Positions 7,393 to 15,185 of a stretch of 64,000 nucleotides of DNA are shown here, piece by piece. The notes under the pieces are model-generated. The model did no database searches. It was not told the DNA's origin and saw nothing but the letters and a program-made list of their open reading frames with translations. Position 1 is the first letter of the stretch; each line of letters starts with the position of its first letter. The position numbers were made by a program, and so were the translations under genes. Source of the stretch: Alphaproteobacteria bacterium MedPE-SWcel (lineage in GTDB: Bacteria > Pseudomonadota > Alphaproteobacteria > Rhodobacterales > Rhodobacteraceae); the NCBI GenBank assembly GCA_001874255.1, contig MPDC01000001.1, positions 247,168 through 311,167 of the forward strand, read 5' to 3'.

Positions 7393-8919
7393 ATGGATTT
7401 CATCTTCCTCGTTTTCAGCAGCTTCTCCCTGCTGGCCGATCCGGTCAATTTCGCCTATGTGATCCTCGGCTTTGTGATCGGCACGATCTTTGCCGCCATC
7501 CCGGGCCTGACCGCGACGCTGGCAATGGCGCTGCTGTTGCCGCTGACCTATTCACTCAGCGTCGAGACCGCGCTGATGGCCTGCGCCAGCATTTACATGG
7601 CCGGCATGTGCGGCGGGTCGATCACCGCCACCACGATCAACATTCCCGGCGCGCCATCCTCCATGATGACCGCACTCGACGGCTATCCGATGCAGCAGCA
7701 AGGCAAGGGCGCTCTGGCGCTGGGGCATGCGGCACTGGGCTCGATGTTCGGCGGGGCGGTGGGGGCGCTTTTGTTGATCGCAGTCGCACCGTTCGTGGCG
7801 GAACTGTCGCTCCTGGTCAAAACCACGGGCAAGTTTTCGCTTCTGGCCTTTGCGCTGATCGTCGTGGTGATCGCGCAACGCGGGCGCATTCCGCAGGCCG
7901 GGCTGGCCGCCTGTATCGGGCTGATGCTGGCCACGGTCGGGCTTGACGCGATGGAGCCGATCACCCGCTTCACCTATGGCTATGCCAGCCTGACTGCCGG
8001 CATCGACCTGATGCCGGTGATCATCGGCACCTTCGCCATTGCCGAGGTGCTGACGCAGGCAAGCGCGCGCACGGATATCAGCGCCGCCGCCGCGGCCGCC
8101 AGCAAGATCCGGATCCGCCGCCGCGATTTCCTGCCTCCGATGTCGGACATCCGCAAGATCGGCTTTGGCTGCTATTTCAAATCCTGCCTGATCGGCTATT
8201 TTGTCGGCACATTGCCGGGCGCGGGCGGCTCGATGGGGTCGTTCCTGGCCTATACCGAAACCGTGCGCACCTCCTCCGAGCCGGAGACCTTCGGCAAGGG
8301 CAATCCGCAGGGCACTGCGGCCTCTGAAAGCGCCAATAATGCGGTCTGCGGCGGGGCCATGGTGCCGATGCTGACCTTTGGCATTCCCGGCGATCCGATC
8401 ACTGCGATCATGCTGGGCGTTCTGGTGATCAACGGCATTCAGCCGGGGCCGCAGTTGATGGCCGATCAGGCCGGGCTGATTGCGCCGATGCTGGCGGCGC
8501 TTCTGTTCAGTGCGGTGGTGCTGATCCCGTTGACGCTCTGGCTGATCGGGCCGTATTTCATCAAGATCGTCGCGGTGCGCAAGGATGTGCTTTATGCCGT
8601 GATCTCGCTGCTGGCCGTGGTGGGCAGCTACGTGGCAACCTATTCGACCTTTCAGATGTTCATGGCGCTTGGCATGGGGGTGCTGGCCTTCTACCTGCGG
8701 CGCAACGGTTTTCCGGTGATCACCATGCTGCTGGGCTATATCCTCGGGCCCAATCTGGAGGAATTCCTGCGCCGCTCTCTGGCATTGTCCAACGGCGATC
8801 CGACGACCTTTTTCACCAACCCCGACAGCCTGTTCTTTGTCGCGCTGACGCTGGTGTTCGTCTACTTTCTGGTGATCCGCAAGCCCGAAGGCGCTGCCGT
8901 GGCGGTCAAGAAGGTCTAG
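7393..8919 (+). CDS. tctA: TctA-family large membrane subunit
   Basis: This is a 508-residue polytopic membrane protein. It carries the TctA hallmarks GTIFAAIPGLTATLAMALLL near the start and a second related loop (GTLPGAGGSMGSFLAYTE) around residues 275-295. This internal repetition is characteristic of the family, which uses proton or sodium gradients to drive uptake of the ligand delivered by TctC. The C-terminal half (GGAMVPMLTFGIPGDPITAI, around residues 320-340) holds the third conserved loop. It follows tctB by 3 bases and ends the transporter operon; a GC-rich hairpin lies just downstream. Confidence 0.92.
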   Translation: MDFIFLVFSSFSLLADPVNFAYVILGFVIGTIFAAIPGLTATLAMALLLPLTYSLSVETALMACASIYMAGMCGGSITATTINIPGAPSSMMTALDGYPMQQQGKGALALGHAALGSMFGGAVGALLLIAVAPFVAELSLLVKTTGKFSLLAFALIVVVIAQRGRIPQAGLAACIGLMLATVGLDAMEPITRFTYGYASLTAGIDLMPVIIGTFAIAEVLTQASARTDISAAAAAASKIRIRRRDFLPPMSDIRKIGFGCYFKSCLIGYFVGTLPGAGGSMGSFLAYTETVRTSSEPETFGKGNPQGTAASESANNAVCGGAMVPMLTFGIPGDPITAIMLGVLVINGIQPGPQLMADQAGLIAPMLAALLFSAVVLIPLTLWLIGPYFIKIVAVRKDVLYAVISLLAVVGSYVATYSTFQMFMALGMGVLAFYLRRNGFPVITMLLGYILGPNLEEFLRRSLALSNGDPTTFFTNPDSLFFVALTLVFVYFLVIRKPEGAAVAVKKV

Positions 8920-8932
8920 GGGCCTGACCTCT

Positions 8933-8958
8933 GATCGCCCCTTTTCGCGGGGGCGGTC
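8933..8958 (+). terminator. Stem-loop after tctA
   Basis: GATCGCCCC (8933-8941) pairs with GGGGCGGTC (8950-8958), a 9-bp stem with one T-G pair and an 8-base loop. It lies 13 bases past the tctA stop. No T-run follows, so this is a modest terminator candidate. Confidence 0.45.
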
Positions 8959-9058
8959 GCACATCCTGTAGCCGCGCGCGCGCCGCCCCTGTATTTTCGT
9001 CAGATGCGGTTTATAAACGCCCCGTGCGCGCAGCCGCGCCGAATTCAAGGAGATCACG

Positions 9059-9760
9059 TTGTCAGAGACAAGGCGCCCCTCACTGGCAGATCAGGTATAC
9101 GATCAGCTGCTGACCAAGATTCTCGAAGAGGAATATCCCGTACACAGCCGCCTGCCCACGGAAGAGATGCTGGCCGAGAGCTTTGGCGTGTCGCGACCGG
9201 TGGTGCGGGGGGCGCTGTCACGGCTGCGCGACGATGGCATCGTGCAATCGCGTCGCGGCTCGGGCAGCTATGTGCTGCGTCGCCCCGACCGCGAGCTGAT
9301 CAGCTTCGTGCCGCTTGAATCGGTTTCGGATGTCCAGCGATGCTATGAGTTTCGCATCGATGTCGAAGGGGCGGCCGCCGCTTGGGCCGCGCGGCGGCGC
9401 GACGACGACGACCTGGCCGCCATGGATGCGGCCTATCAGCTGATGGAGCAGACCTATCAGCAGCATGCCTTGGGCATAGAGGCGGATCAGAGCCTGCATC
9501 TGGCGGTGGCCCGTGCCACAAAGAACCCGTTTTTCGCCTCGGTGCTGGAGTCCCTGAGCGAGCCAATCGCCTATGGAGTCAAGCTGTCGCGCTCGCTGAC
9601 CCTGCTGGATGCCCCCGACCGGCAGGAGCTGGTATTGGCAGAGCATCGCGCGGTGCTCGACGCGATCCGCCTGAGACAACCCGAGGTGGCGCAGGCGACC
9701 ATGCGCCACCACATCACCGCCGCGAAGGACCGGATGTTCGTGGACACGCAGGAAGACTGA
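9059..9760 (+). CDS. GntR family (FCD/FadR subfamily) regulator
   Basis: The protein has 233 residues and starts with TTG at 9059, supported by AAGGAGA six bases upstream. Residues about 8-75 form the GntR winged helix (SLADQVYDQLLTKI, then RLPTEEMLAESFGVSRPVVR). The C-terminal half is the all-helical FCD ligand domain, with the usual metal-site histidines, including EHRAVLDAI and MRHHITAAK. FCD regulators of this sort usually sense the organic acid handled by the adjacent transporter. It is placed directly after tctCBA in the same direction and probably controls the aldolase-dehydrogenase-tct cassette. Confidence 0.88.
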   Translation: MSETRRPSLADQVYDQLLTKILEEEYPVHSRLPTEEMLAESFGVSRPVVRGALSRLRDDGIVQSRRGSGSYVLRRPDRELISFVPLESVSDVQRCYEFRIDVEGAAAAWAARRRDDDDLAAMDAAYQLMEQTYQQHALGIEADQSLHLAVARATKNPFFASVLESLSEPIAYGVKLSRSLTLLDAPDRQELVLAEHRAVLDAIRLRQPEVAQATMRHHITAAKDRMFVDTQED

Positions 9761-10077
9761 CAGCCCGGCAGTCCTGCGCCTCCCCAGATCACGACAGGCG
9801 CGACACAGGGCCCTTCGATTGTGGCTGCATCGGAACGGGGCAACGGCGCGGCCAAGGGGCCGGCAATCCTGCCCCCTGCGAGCGCATCCCGGAAGGCGGC
9901 TTCCGGCGTGCCGAGGGGATCGCTTTGCCGGACAGCACGGCAATGCCGACGGCACGTTTCGCGCAGGAGAGCGCATAGTTCCCGGGCCAGTTCATAGCTC
10001 TGTCCCTCGGGACCGGCGCCCCGGAGCAATCGCAGGACCTGCGATCTGGCAATGCGGGCGCTGAATTTGACGCCCCG
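9761..10077. other. Intergenic region, no gene recognised
   Basis: This 317-base stretch lies between the convergent GntR and GFA-family genes. A minus-strand frame stays open from 10029 into the GntR gene and has plausible codon use (it includes ELARELCALLRETCRRHC). It has no recognisable family, no ribosome site and overlaps a confident gene, so it is not called. Confidence 0.4.
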
Positions 10078-10473
10078 TCAGAGCTTGCGTCCGGACACCA
10101 CAGTTCGCGGTATGGCGTCGATATCAATATCCTCGAGGCAACGGACATTCACTGCCCAGCCCCTGAATGGCTCGGCGCCAGCGGCTCGTTCGTCCTGTGT
10201 CGGCGCGCTTGGGCGACGGAACGGCAGGATGCCACATGTGGGGCAGAAGTAGTCCTTGCCGGTACATGTGCCCCATTCATAGAGCGTCAACTCATCAAGA
10301 GGCGTGGAAATTTGGATGCTCTGCTCAGATACCCTGAAGATCAGGGCACCGCGCTTTCGGCAAACTGAACAGTCGCACACGCGAACGTGGTCGATATCTG
10401 CAGTCACTTCAAATCTTACGCGCCCGCAGTGACAAGCGCCTTGATAGCTCTGTTCCACAATGGGAGTCTGCAC
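10078..10473 (-). CDS. GFA (glutathione-dependent formaldehyde-activating) family protein
   Basis: The protein has 131 residues. Zinc-type cysteine motifs typical of the GFA/CENP-V fold are present in order: CHCGRVRF near residue 15, CDCSVCRKRG near 33-42 and CPTCG near 77-81. These bind two zinc ions. Family members include glutathione-dependent formaldehyde-activating enzyme, but most have no proven reaction. It is on the same strand as the phosphonate-type transporter and about 250 bases after its last gene, so weak co-transcription is possible. I make no substrate claim. Confidence 0.85.
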   Translation of the reverse strand: MQTPIVEQSYQGACHCGRVRFEVTADIDHVRVCDCSVCRKRGALIFRVSEQSIQISTPLDELTLYEWGTCTGKDYFCPTCGILPFRRPSAPTQDERAAGAEPFRGWAVNVRCLEDIDIDAIPRTVVSGRKL

Positions 10474-10725
10474 AACTCACCGCATTTTGGGAAGTTCGAT
10501 GTTCTCCGCTTCGCTTCGAGACACCAAAGGCAGCCAGAATACCGGCGTCCGTGTCTGGCGGTGTCTCTGCCGAGGCCATGCTTGGCGCGGCAGGGCTGAC
10601 GGCGCACTGCGATGGGCAAAGCCGCCCGTATGCTTTCGCAGCGTCAAACAGCGCCAAGTCGTGTCGGTGCTGAGGATTGGCGGTCAATTAGATGTGGCGG
10701 CCAGCCAGGCTTACCGCCGGAAGCG

Positions 10726-11538
10726 CTACAAAATTCTCCGACGCATGTAGGACGAAACCACCTCTCCGAACACGACAAGCGCGAGAATTGTAAGCAGCAC
10801 CGTAGAGACCTCGGGCCAGTTGAACGTATCAATCGCGCCCTGCAAGATCATGCCGATGCCGCCAGCCCCCACAAGTCCCAGCACGGTTGACTCCCGCAGG
10901 TTGATATCCCAGCGCAGGATCGCAACCGCGAAGAATGCGGGCATCACCTGGGGCACGATGGCGTAGAGCACGATCTTGAAACGGGAAGCCCCGCAGGCCT
11001 CCAGCGCTTCGACAGGTTTCTGATCGATTTCTTCGATTGCTTCGCCCAGCAGTTTGCCCAGAAACCCGATGGACCGAAACATGATGGCAACGATACCCGC
11101 GACAATGCCGGGACCAAAGATCGCCACAAAGAGCAGGGCCCAGATGATCGTGTTGACCGAGCGGGACGATACCAGGATGAAGCGGCCGATCCACAGGGTC
11201 ACCCGGTTTGGGGTTGTGTTCTGCGCGGAAATATAGGCGACCGGCAGGGAAACCACGACAGCAAACATAGTGGCCAATGTGGCGATGTTCACGGTCTGCC
11301 AGATGGCCTCCAGGATCGAAGGCAGATTGCTGGGATCCGGTGGCAGCATGCGACCAAAGAGATCGCCCATCTGGGTGGGAGCGTCCCAGACCCATTCCCA
11401 GATTACGTCGATGCTGCTGAGGGCCCAGGCTACGATCAACAGGGTGAACAACAGGCCGCCGTAGCGCATCAAGCGCTGGCGGAGGGTGAAGCGGGACCAG
11501 TGATCGACTGTCTGATGCAGGGAGGGAGTATTCGTCAT
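10726..11538 (-). CDS. phnE: Phosphonate-type ABC transporter permease (PhnE), second copy
   Basis: This 270-residue inner-membrane permease has about six helices. The conserved cytoplasmic EAA loop is visible as GEAIEEIDQKPVEALEACGA, the contact for the ATPase, and the PhnE C-terminal element LVGAGGIGMIL is intact. Its ATG overlaps the stop of the upstream permease by 4 bases (ATGA). Tandem PhnE paralogues usually act as a heterodimeric channel. It is the last gene of the phnDCEE transcript. Confidence 0.9.
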   Translation of the reverse strand: MTNTPSLHQTVDHWSRFTLRQRLMRYGGLLFTLLIVAWALSSIDVIWEWVWDAPTQMGDLFGRMLPPDPSNLPSILEAIWQTVNIATLATMFAVVVSLPVAYISAQNTTPNRVTLWIGRFILVSSRSVNTIIWALLFVAIFGPGIVAGIVAIMFRSIGFLGKLLGEAIEEIDQKPVEALEACGASRFKIVLYAIVPQVMPAFFAVAILRWDINLRESTVLGLVGAGGIGMILQGAIDTFNWPEVSTVLLTILALVVFGEVVSSYMRRRIL

Positions 11539-12329
11539 GCGATCTGCTTTCTGATAAATCCGCTCACTGCTTCGGACAGCAGAATGACGCCGACGATGAC
11601 CATGGTGATGGCCAGGGCAAAGTCATAGTCATAGCGGCCAAAGGCATTGGCCAGAGTGGCGCCAATGCCGCCCGCGCCGACGATGCCAACCACGGCAGAG
11701 GCCCGCAGATTGCTGTCCAGTTGGTAAATGCCGAGCCCGACAAGGCGTGGCATGATCTGCGGCACCACCGCATAGACCAGGGTGGACAGAAATCCCGCGC
11801 CAACAGAGCGCATCGCCTCGACCTGGCCAAAGTCGATCTCTTCGATCCGTTCGGCCAGCAGCTTTGCCACAAAGCCAATGGAATAAACCACCAGTGTCAG
11901 GGCCCCAGCAAAGGGGCCAAACCCGACCGCCTTTACAAAGATGATGGCGACGATCACCGGGTGAAAACTGCGGGCAACAATGATGATACCGCGCCCCAGC
12001 AAATAGACCGGCTTGATTGACACGTTGCGCGCCGCCATGAAGGCCAGAGGCACCGACAGCGCGATCCCCCCCACGGTTGCCAGGATCGCGATCTTCAGAC
12101 TTTCGAGAAAGCCGTCGATCAGCAGGCCGGAACGCTCGAAATTGGGTGGAAAGGCCCCGTTGAAGATCCTCTGCGCCCGCCGCATCCCGTCAGAGACCCG
12201 GTCCCAATCGATCGGCAATGTGGCCAGGGTGAAAACAACGTATATGGTCACAGCTGCATAGAGCCCGTAACGGAGCGTCGGGTTTTTGATGAAGGGCGGC
12301 TTGCGCCAGGTGGTTCTTGCCATGCTCAT
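11535..12329 (-). CDS. phnE: Phosphonate-type ABC transporter permease (PhnE), first copy
   Basis: The protein has 264 residues and is paralogous to the next permease. The EAA loop reads AERIEEIDFGQVEAMRSVGA and the C-terminal motif IVGAGGIGATL. The start ATG overlaps the phnC stop by 4 bases and its own stop overlaps the next ATG by 4 bases, so the three genes are translationally coupled. It moves the ligand delivered by the PhnD-like protein across the inner membrane. The family covers phosphonate, phosphite and phosphate-ester uptake. Confidence 0.9.
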   Translation of the reverse strand: MSMARTTWRKPPFIKNPTLRYGLYAAVTIYVVFTLATLPIDWDRVSDGMRRAQRIFNGAFPPNFERSGLLIDGFLESLKIAILATVGGIALSVPLAFMAARNVSIKPVYLLGRGIIIVARSFHPVIVAIIFVKAVGFGPFAGALTLVVYSIGFVAKLLAERIEEIDFGQVEAMRSVGAGFLSTLVYAVVPQIMPRLVGLGIYQLDSNLRASAVVGIVGAGGIGATLANAFGRYDYDFALAITMVIVGVILLSEAVSGFIRKQIA

Positions 12330-13099
12330 GCGACGGCCCCGACTTCGGCGCGGTCCATGGCCGGCACCCCGGCATAGATTTCATCCATTTCCGGCTTGTC
12401 CAGCCTGTCTGGCCGGTCGTCAAAAATGATCCGCCCATAGCGCATGCCGACGATGCGGTCGCTGTATTCCTTGGCTTCGGTCACGTTGTGGATATTGATG
12501 ATGACCGGGAGTTTCAGCTCAGAGGCGAGGTCGCGCAACAGCGACATGATCTGTTCTGAGGTCTTGGGATCGAGCGATGCCGTGGGTTCATCGGCCAGGA
12601 GAATTTCGGGACGCTGCATCAAGGCCCGTACCACGCCAACCCGCTGGCGTTCCCCGCCCGAGAGTTCATCGGCGCGCCGGTCTGCGTAATGTGCGATGCC
12701 AACCCGCTCCATCAATTCATAGGCGTGGCGGATGTCTTCGCGGGGATAGCGTCGGGTCAGCGCCGCCCAGGTGGAGATATAGCCCAGCCGGCCCGATTGC
12801 ACGTTTTCCATCACCGTCAGGCGGTCGATCAGATTGAAGCTTTGAAACACCATGCCAATGCGACGGCGTGCGGTGCGCAATTCACGGCGGTTCAGGGTGG
12901 TGAATTCGGTGCCGTTCAGATCGACAGAGCCGGAGGTGGGTTCAACCAGCCGGTTGATGCAGCGCAGGAGCGTGCTCTTGCCGGCCCCGGAAGAGCCGAT
13001 AACAGAGGTCAGCTGATCCCCTTCGACGGTAAGATCCAGCTCCTTGAGCACCGGATCGCCGGCCCCATATCGTTTGGTCAGTTTGGAGATTTTCAGCAT
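12326..13099 (-). CDS. phnC: Phosphonate-type ABC transporter ATPase (PhnC)
   Basis: This 257-residue ABC ATPase has Walker A GSSGAGKSTLL (near residue 36), signature LSGGERQRVGVVRAL (near 150), Walker B ILLADEPTASLDP and the switch histidine in IINIHNVTEA. Sequence style and context with two PhnE permeases and a PhnD-like protein give the PhnC assignment. A stem-loop separates it from phnD, which lies 119 bases upstream. No C-P lyase genes are present in the window, so the imported compound may be used elsewhere or may not be a phosphonate. Confidence 0.9.
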   Translation of the reverse strand: MLKISKLTKRYGAGDPVLKELDLTVEGDQLTSVIGSSGAGKSTLLRCINRLVEPTSGSVDLNGTEFTTLNRRELRTARRRIGMVFQSFNLIDRLTVMENVQSGRLGYISTWAALTRRYPREDIRHAYELMERVGIAHYADRRADELSGGERQRVGVVRALMQRPEILLADEPTASLDPKTSEQIMSLLRDLASELKLPVIINIHNVTEAKEYSDRIVGMRYGRIIFDDRPDRLDKPEMDEIYAGVPAMDRAEVGAVA

Positions 13100-13174
13100 T
13101 GGGGTTCCTCGGGCAGAGCGTCGCTCGGCCTATGACGCGCCCCCGCAGGGTGGCGCGCAAGGCGGGGTCAAGGT

Positions 13175-13201
13175 CCCGGACAACGACACGCGCTGTCCGG
13201 G
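13175..13201 (-). terminator. Stem-loop between phnD and phnC
   Basis: CCCGGACA (13175-13182) pairs with TGTCCGGG (13194-13201) around an 11-base loop, 17 bases past the phnD stop on the minus strand. There is no U-run. It probably protects or partly terminates the phnD message, raising binding-protein over membrane-component expression. Confidence 0.5.
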
Positions 13202-13218
13202 GTGTTCGGTGGATCTGG

Positions 13219-14199
13219 TTACTTCCCGGAGAGCCCCTGAGGGGTATATTCCACACCGTTGGATTTCTGGATCTGACGGATAACCGCCCATTGATCCTGG
13301 TAGGTGATTGGAATGAATTTGCTGACGCCCGAGAATTCGTCGCCCAGCTTGGTGCCGACAAAATCGAAGGTGAAGAAGGCTTCCTTGATCTTCTCGGCCA
13401 GCGCTGGGTCCAGGTTATGCGCTAGGTTGAAGGAGGTGGTCGGGAAGGGATCGCTTTCCCAGATCATGCGCACGTCTTCGGCGTCATAGAGACCGCGCTC
13501 GGCCATGCGGTCCACCACTTCGGACGCCACCGGAGCCGCGTCATAGTCACCCGCCACAACGCCCAGCATGGACTGGTCGTGGGAGCCAGAGTAGATTACT
13601 TCGTAGTCTTTGTCCGGCTCCACACCCAGCGTCGGGAACAACGCGCGTGGCGCCTGGTTGCCGGAATTGGAGGTCGGCGAAGTATGTGCGACGCGGCGAC
13701 CGGCCAGATCCTTCACTTCCTTGATGTCGCTGTCTGCCTGGGTGAAGACCTGCAACTTGTAGCCAAACTGGCCGTCCTCTGCGCCCATGATGGCAAACGG
13801 TACCGCCCCGGCGAGGTTCACCGCAAAAGGGGTCGGCCCGGTTGAGAAACCGGCCACATGCAAGCGGCCAGAGCGCATCGCCTCGACTTCGGCAGAGTTG
13901 GATTGCACCGCGAAGAACTGCACAGTCTTGCCGGTGACCTCTTCCATATGCGCAATGAAGGGGGCCCAGATATCGGCATAGACCGCCGGATCCTCGACCG
14001 GGGTATAGGCAAAAACGAGGGTATCGGGATTGCTCAGCTCGGCCGGATCGGTTGGGGTATCCGCAACCAGATCGCCATTGGCGTCACAATAGAGCTCGTC
14101 CAGCGCGCCACGGTTGGCGCAGTCTTCGGCGGCGGCGGCAAAGGCGCTCGCGGACAGAATGCCGAGTGCCGTTGCAGCTCGGGTCATAAATGTTGTCAT
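13219..14199 (-). CDS. phnD: Phosphonate/phosphite-type periplasmic binding protein (PhnD family)
   Basis: The protein has 326 residues. The ATG at 14199 is preferred because GGGAGGA lies at the right distance, while an upstream in-frame start at 14217 overlaps that ribosome site. A Sec signal peptide (..ILSASAFAAAAEDC) is followed by a PhnD-type fold: DTLVFAYTPVEDP, AEVEAMRSGRLHVAGFSTGP and the oxyanion loop HTSPTSNSGNQAPRALF. The Thr-Ser-Asn-Ser cluster in that loop is where the family binds the phosphonate or phosphate group. It is divergent from a TorR/TorS-like two-component system; PhnD may feed both the transporter and the sensor, as TorT does for TorS, but that is inference. Confidence 0.88.
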   Translation of the reverse strand: MTTFMTRAATALGILSASAFAAAAEDCANRGALDELYCDANGDLVADTPTDPAELSNPDTLVFAYTPVEDPAVYADIWAPFIAHMEEVTGKTVQFFAVQSNSAEVEAMRSGRLHVAGFSTGPTPFAVNLAGAVPFAIMGAEDGQFGYKLQVFTQADSDIKEVKDLAGRRVAHTSPTSNSGNQAPRALFPTLGVEPDKDYEVIYSGSHDQSMLGVVAGDYDAAPVASEVVDRMAERGLYDAEDVRMIWESDPFPTTSFNLAHNLDPALAEKIKEAFFTFDFVGTKLGDEFSGVSKFIPITYQDQWAVIRQIQKSNGVEYTPQGLSGK

Positions 14200-14299
14200 G
14201 GTTTCCTCCCTTTTCACGCAGGCCTTCTGACGTTCATCGAAAGGTTCTGCGCTGACCTGCCCAGGGTAGGATCGCTCAGCATGCCGAGGCGAGTCCGCG

Positions 14300-14341
14300 T
14301 CTGTTAACGGAACAGATGAAAAACAAGTTTAATGTTAACAG
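14300..14341. promoter_or_regulatory. Cluster of CTGTT-type half-sites (candidate response-regulator boxes)
   Basis: The divergent phnD/regulator region contains CTGTTAACGG on the plus strand (14301-14310), CTGTTCCGTT on the minus strand (overlapping, 14307-14316) and CTGTTAACAT on the minus strand (14332-14341). The first two make the palindrome TCTGTT-N5-AACAGA. TorR boxes of enterobacteria have the decanucleotide CTGTTCATAT, and the adjacent regulator looks TorR-like, so these are plausible targets. Binding is not demonstrated. Confidence 0.5.
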
Positions 14342-14462
14342 TATTACAAACCCGGTTGCGGGGGCTTAAAATCTGGCATGGTCTGCGCCACTGGATCGGA
14401 GATATTCGACGTCCGGTGGCCTATCAGGGGCATTGAAAGAGACAGAAAGAGGGGGCATGCAT

Positions 14463-15185
14463 ATGAGCAAGGCCGAGCCGCTCATTGCCATTGTGGACGA
14501 CGATGAAAGCGTGCGCACAACCCTGTCCGCCTTGATGCGCGAAAGCGGGTTTGAGGCCGTCTGCTGTCCCGACATCCCATCGTTCATGGCCTTGGGCGAC
14601 CCGCCGCCCGTGGATTTGGCACTGATCGATCTGCGCTTGCGCGGTGAATCGGGATTGACCCTGGCGATCCACATCCGCGAGCGCTACGAGATCCCGATCG
14701 TGATGCTGACCGGCGTTGGTGACGAGATCGACAAGATCATCGGGCTGGAGACCGGGGCGGATGACTATCTGATCAAACCCTTCAATCCACGCGAACTAGT
14801 GGCGCGCATCCGCGCGGTTCTGCGCCGCTATGGGCATGGCGGGTCGAAACCCGCCGCGTCTCCGGGGCAAGGCATTGCCTTTGGAAGCAAACGTCTTGAT
14901 ATGCAGAGCCGCCGTGTGCTGGATGCCGAGGGGGAAGAGATCCCGCTGACCAATGCAGAGTACCGCCTTTTGGAGTATTTTGCCCGCAATCCCGACAGGA
15001 TCATCCCCCGGCTGGAACTGCTCGAAGAACTGGGGTCCGATATGCAGCGATATGTCGATCGGACCATCGATGTGCTGATTTTGCGCTTGCGCCGCAAGAT
15101 TGAGCCTGTTGCCTCCAAACCCGTGCATCTGCAAACCCGCCGCGCCCAGGGCTATGTCTTTCGCCTGTCGCCGGAAGGCCGGTAA
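14463..15185 (+). CDS. OmpR/TorR-like response regulator
   Basis: The protein has 240 residues. The receiver domain spans residues about 6-120, with acidic DDDE near the start, phosphoacceptor Asp in LIDLRLRG, Thr in MLTGVG and Lys in LIKPFN. A winged-helix DNA-binding domain covers about 140-235, with RRVLDAEGEEIPLTNAEYRL and YVDRTIDVLILRLRRKIE. I chose ATG 14463 over 14457 because the GAGGGGG ribosome site is too close to the latter. The stop overlaps the kinase ATG (TAATG), so the pair is coupled. It is probably the regulator of the divergent phnDCEE genes. Confidence 0.87.
   Translation: MSKAEPLIAIVDDDESVRTTLSALMRESGFEAVCCPDIPSFMALGDPPPVDLALIDLRLRGESGLTLAIHIRERYEIPIVMLTGVGDEIDKIIGLETGADDYLIKPFNPRELVARIRAVLRRYGHGGSKPAASPGQGIAFGSKRLDMQSRRVLDAEGEEIPLTNAEYRLLEYFARNPDRIIPRLELLEELGSDMQRYVDRTIDVLILRLRRKIEPVASKPVHLQTRRAQGYVFRLSPEGR

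Noticed and set aside
9571..10029. Minus-strand open frame after the GntR gene
   Set aside because: It overlaps the confident GntR gene, has no recognised family and no ribosome site.
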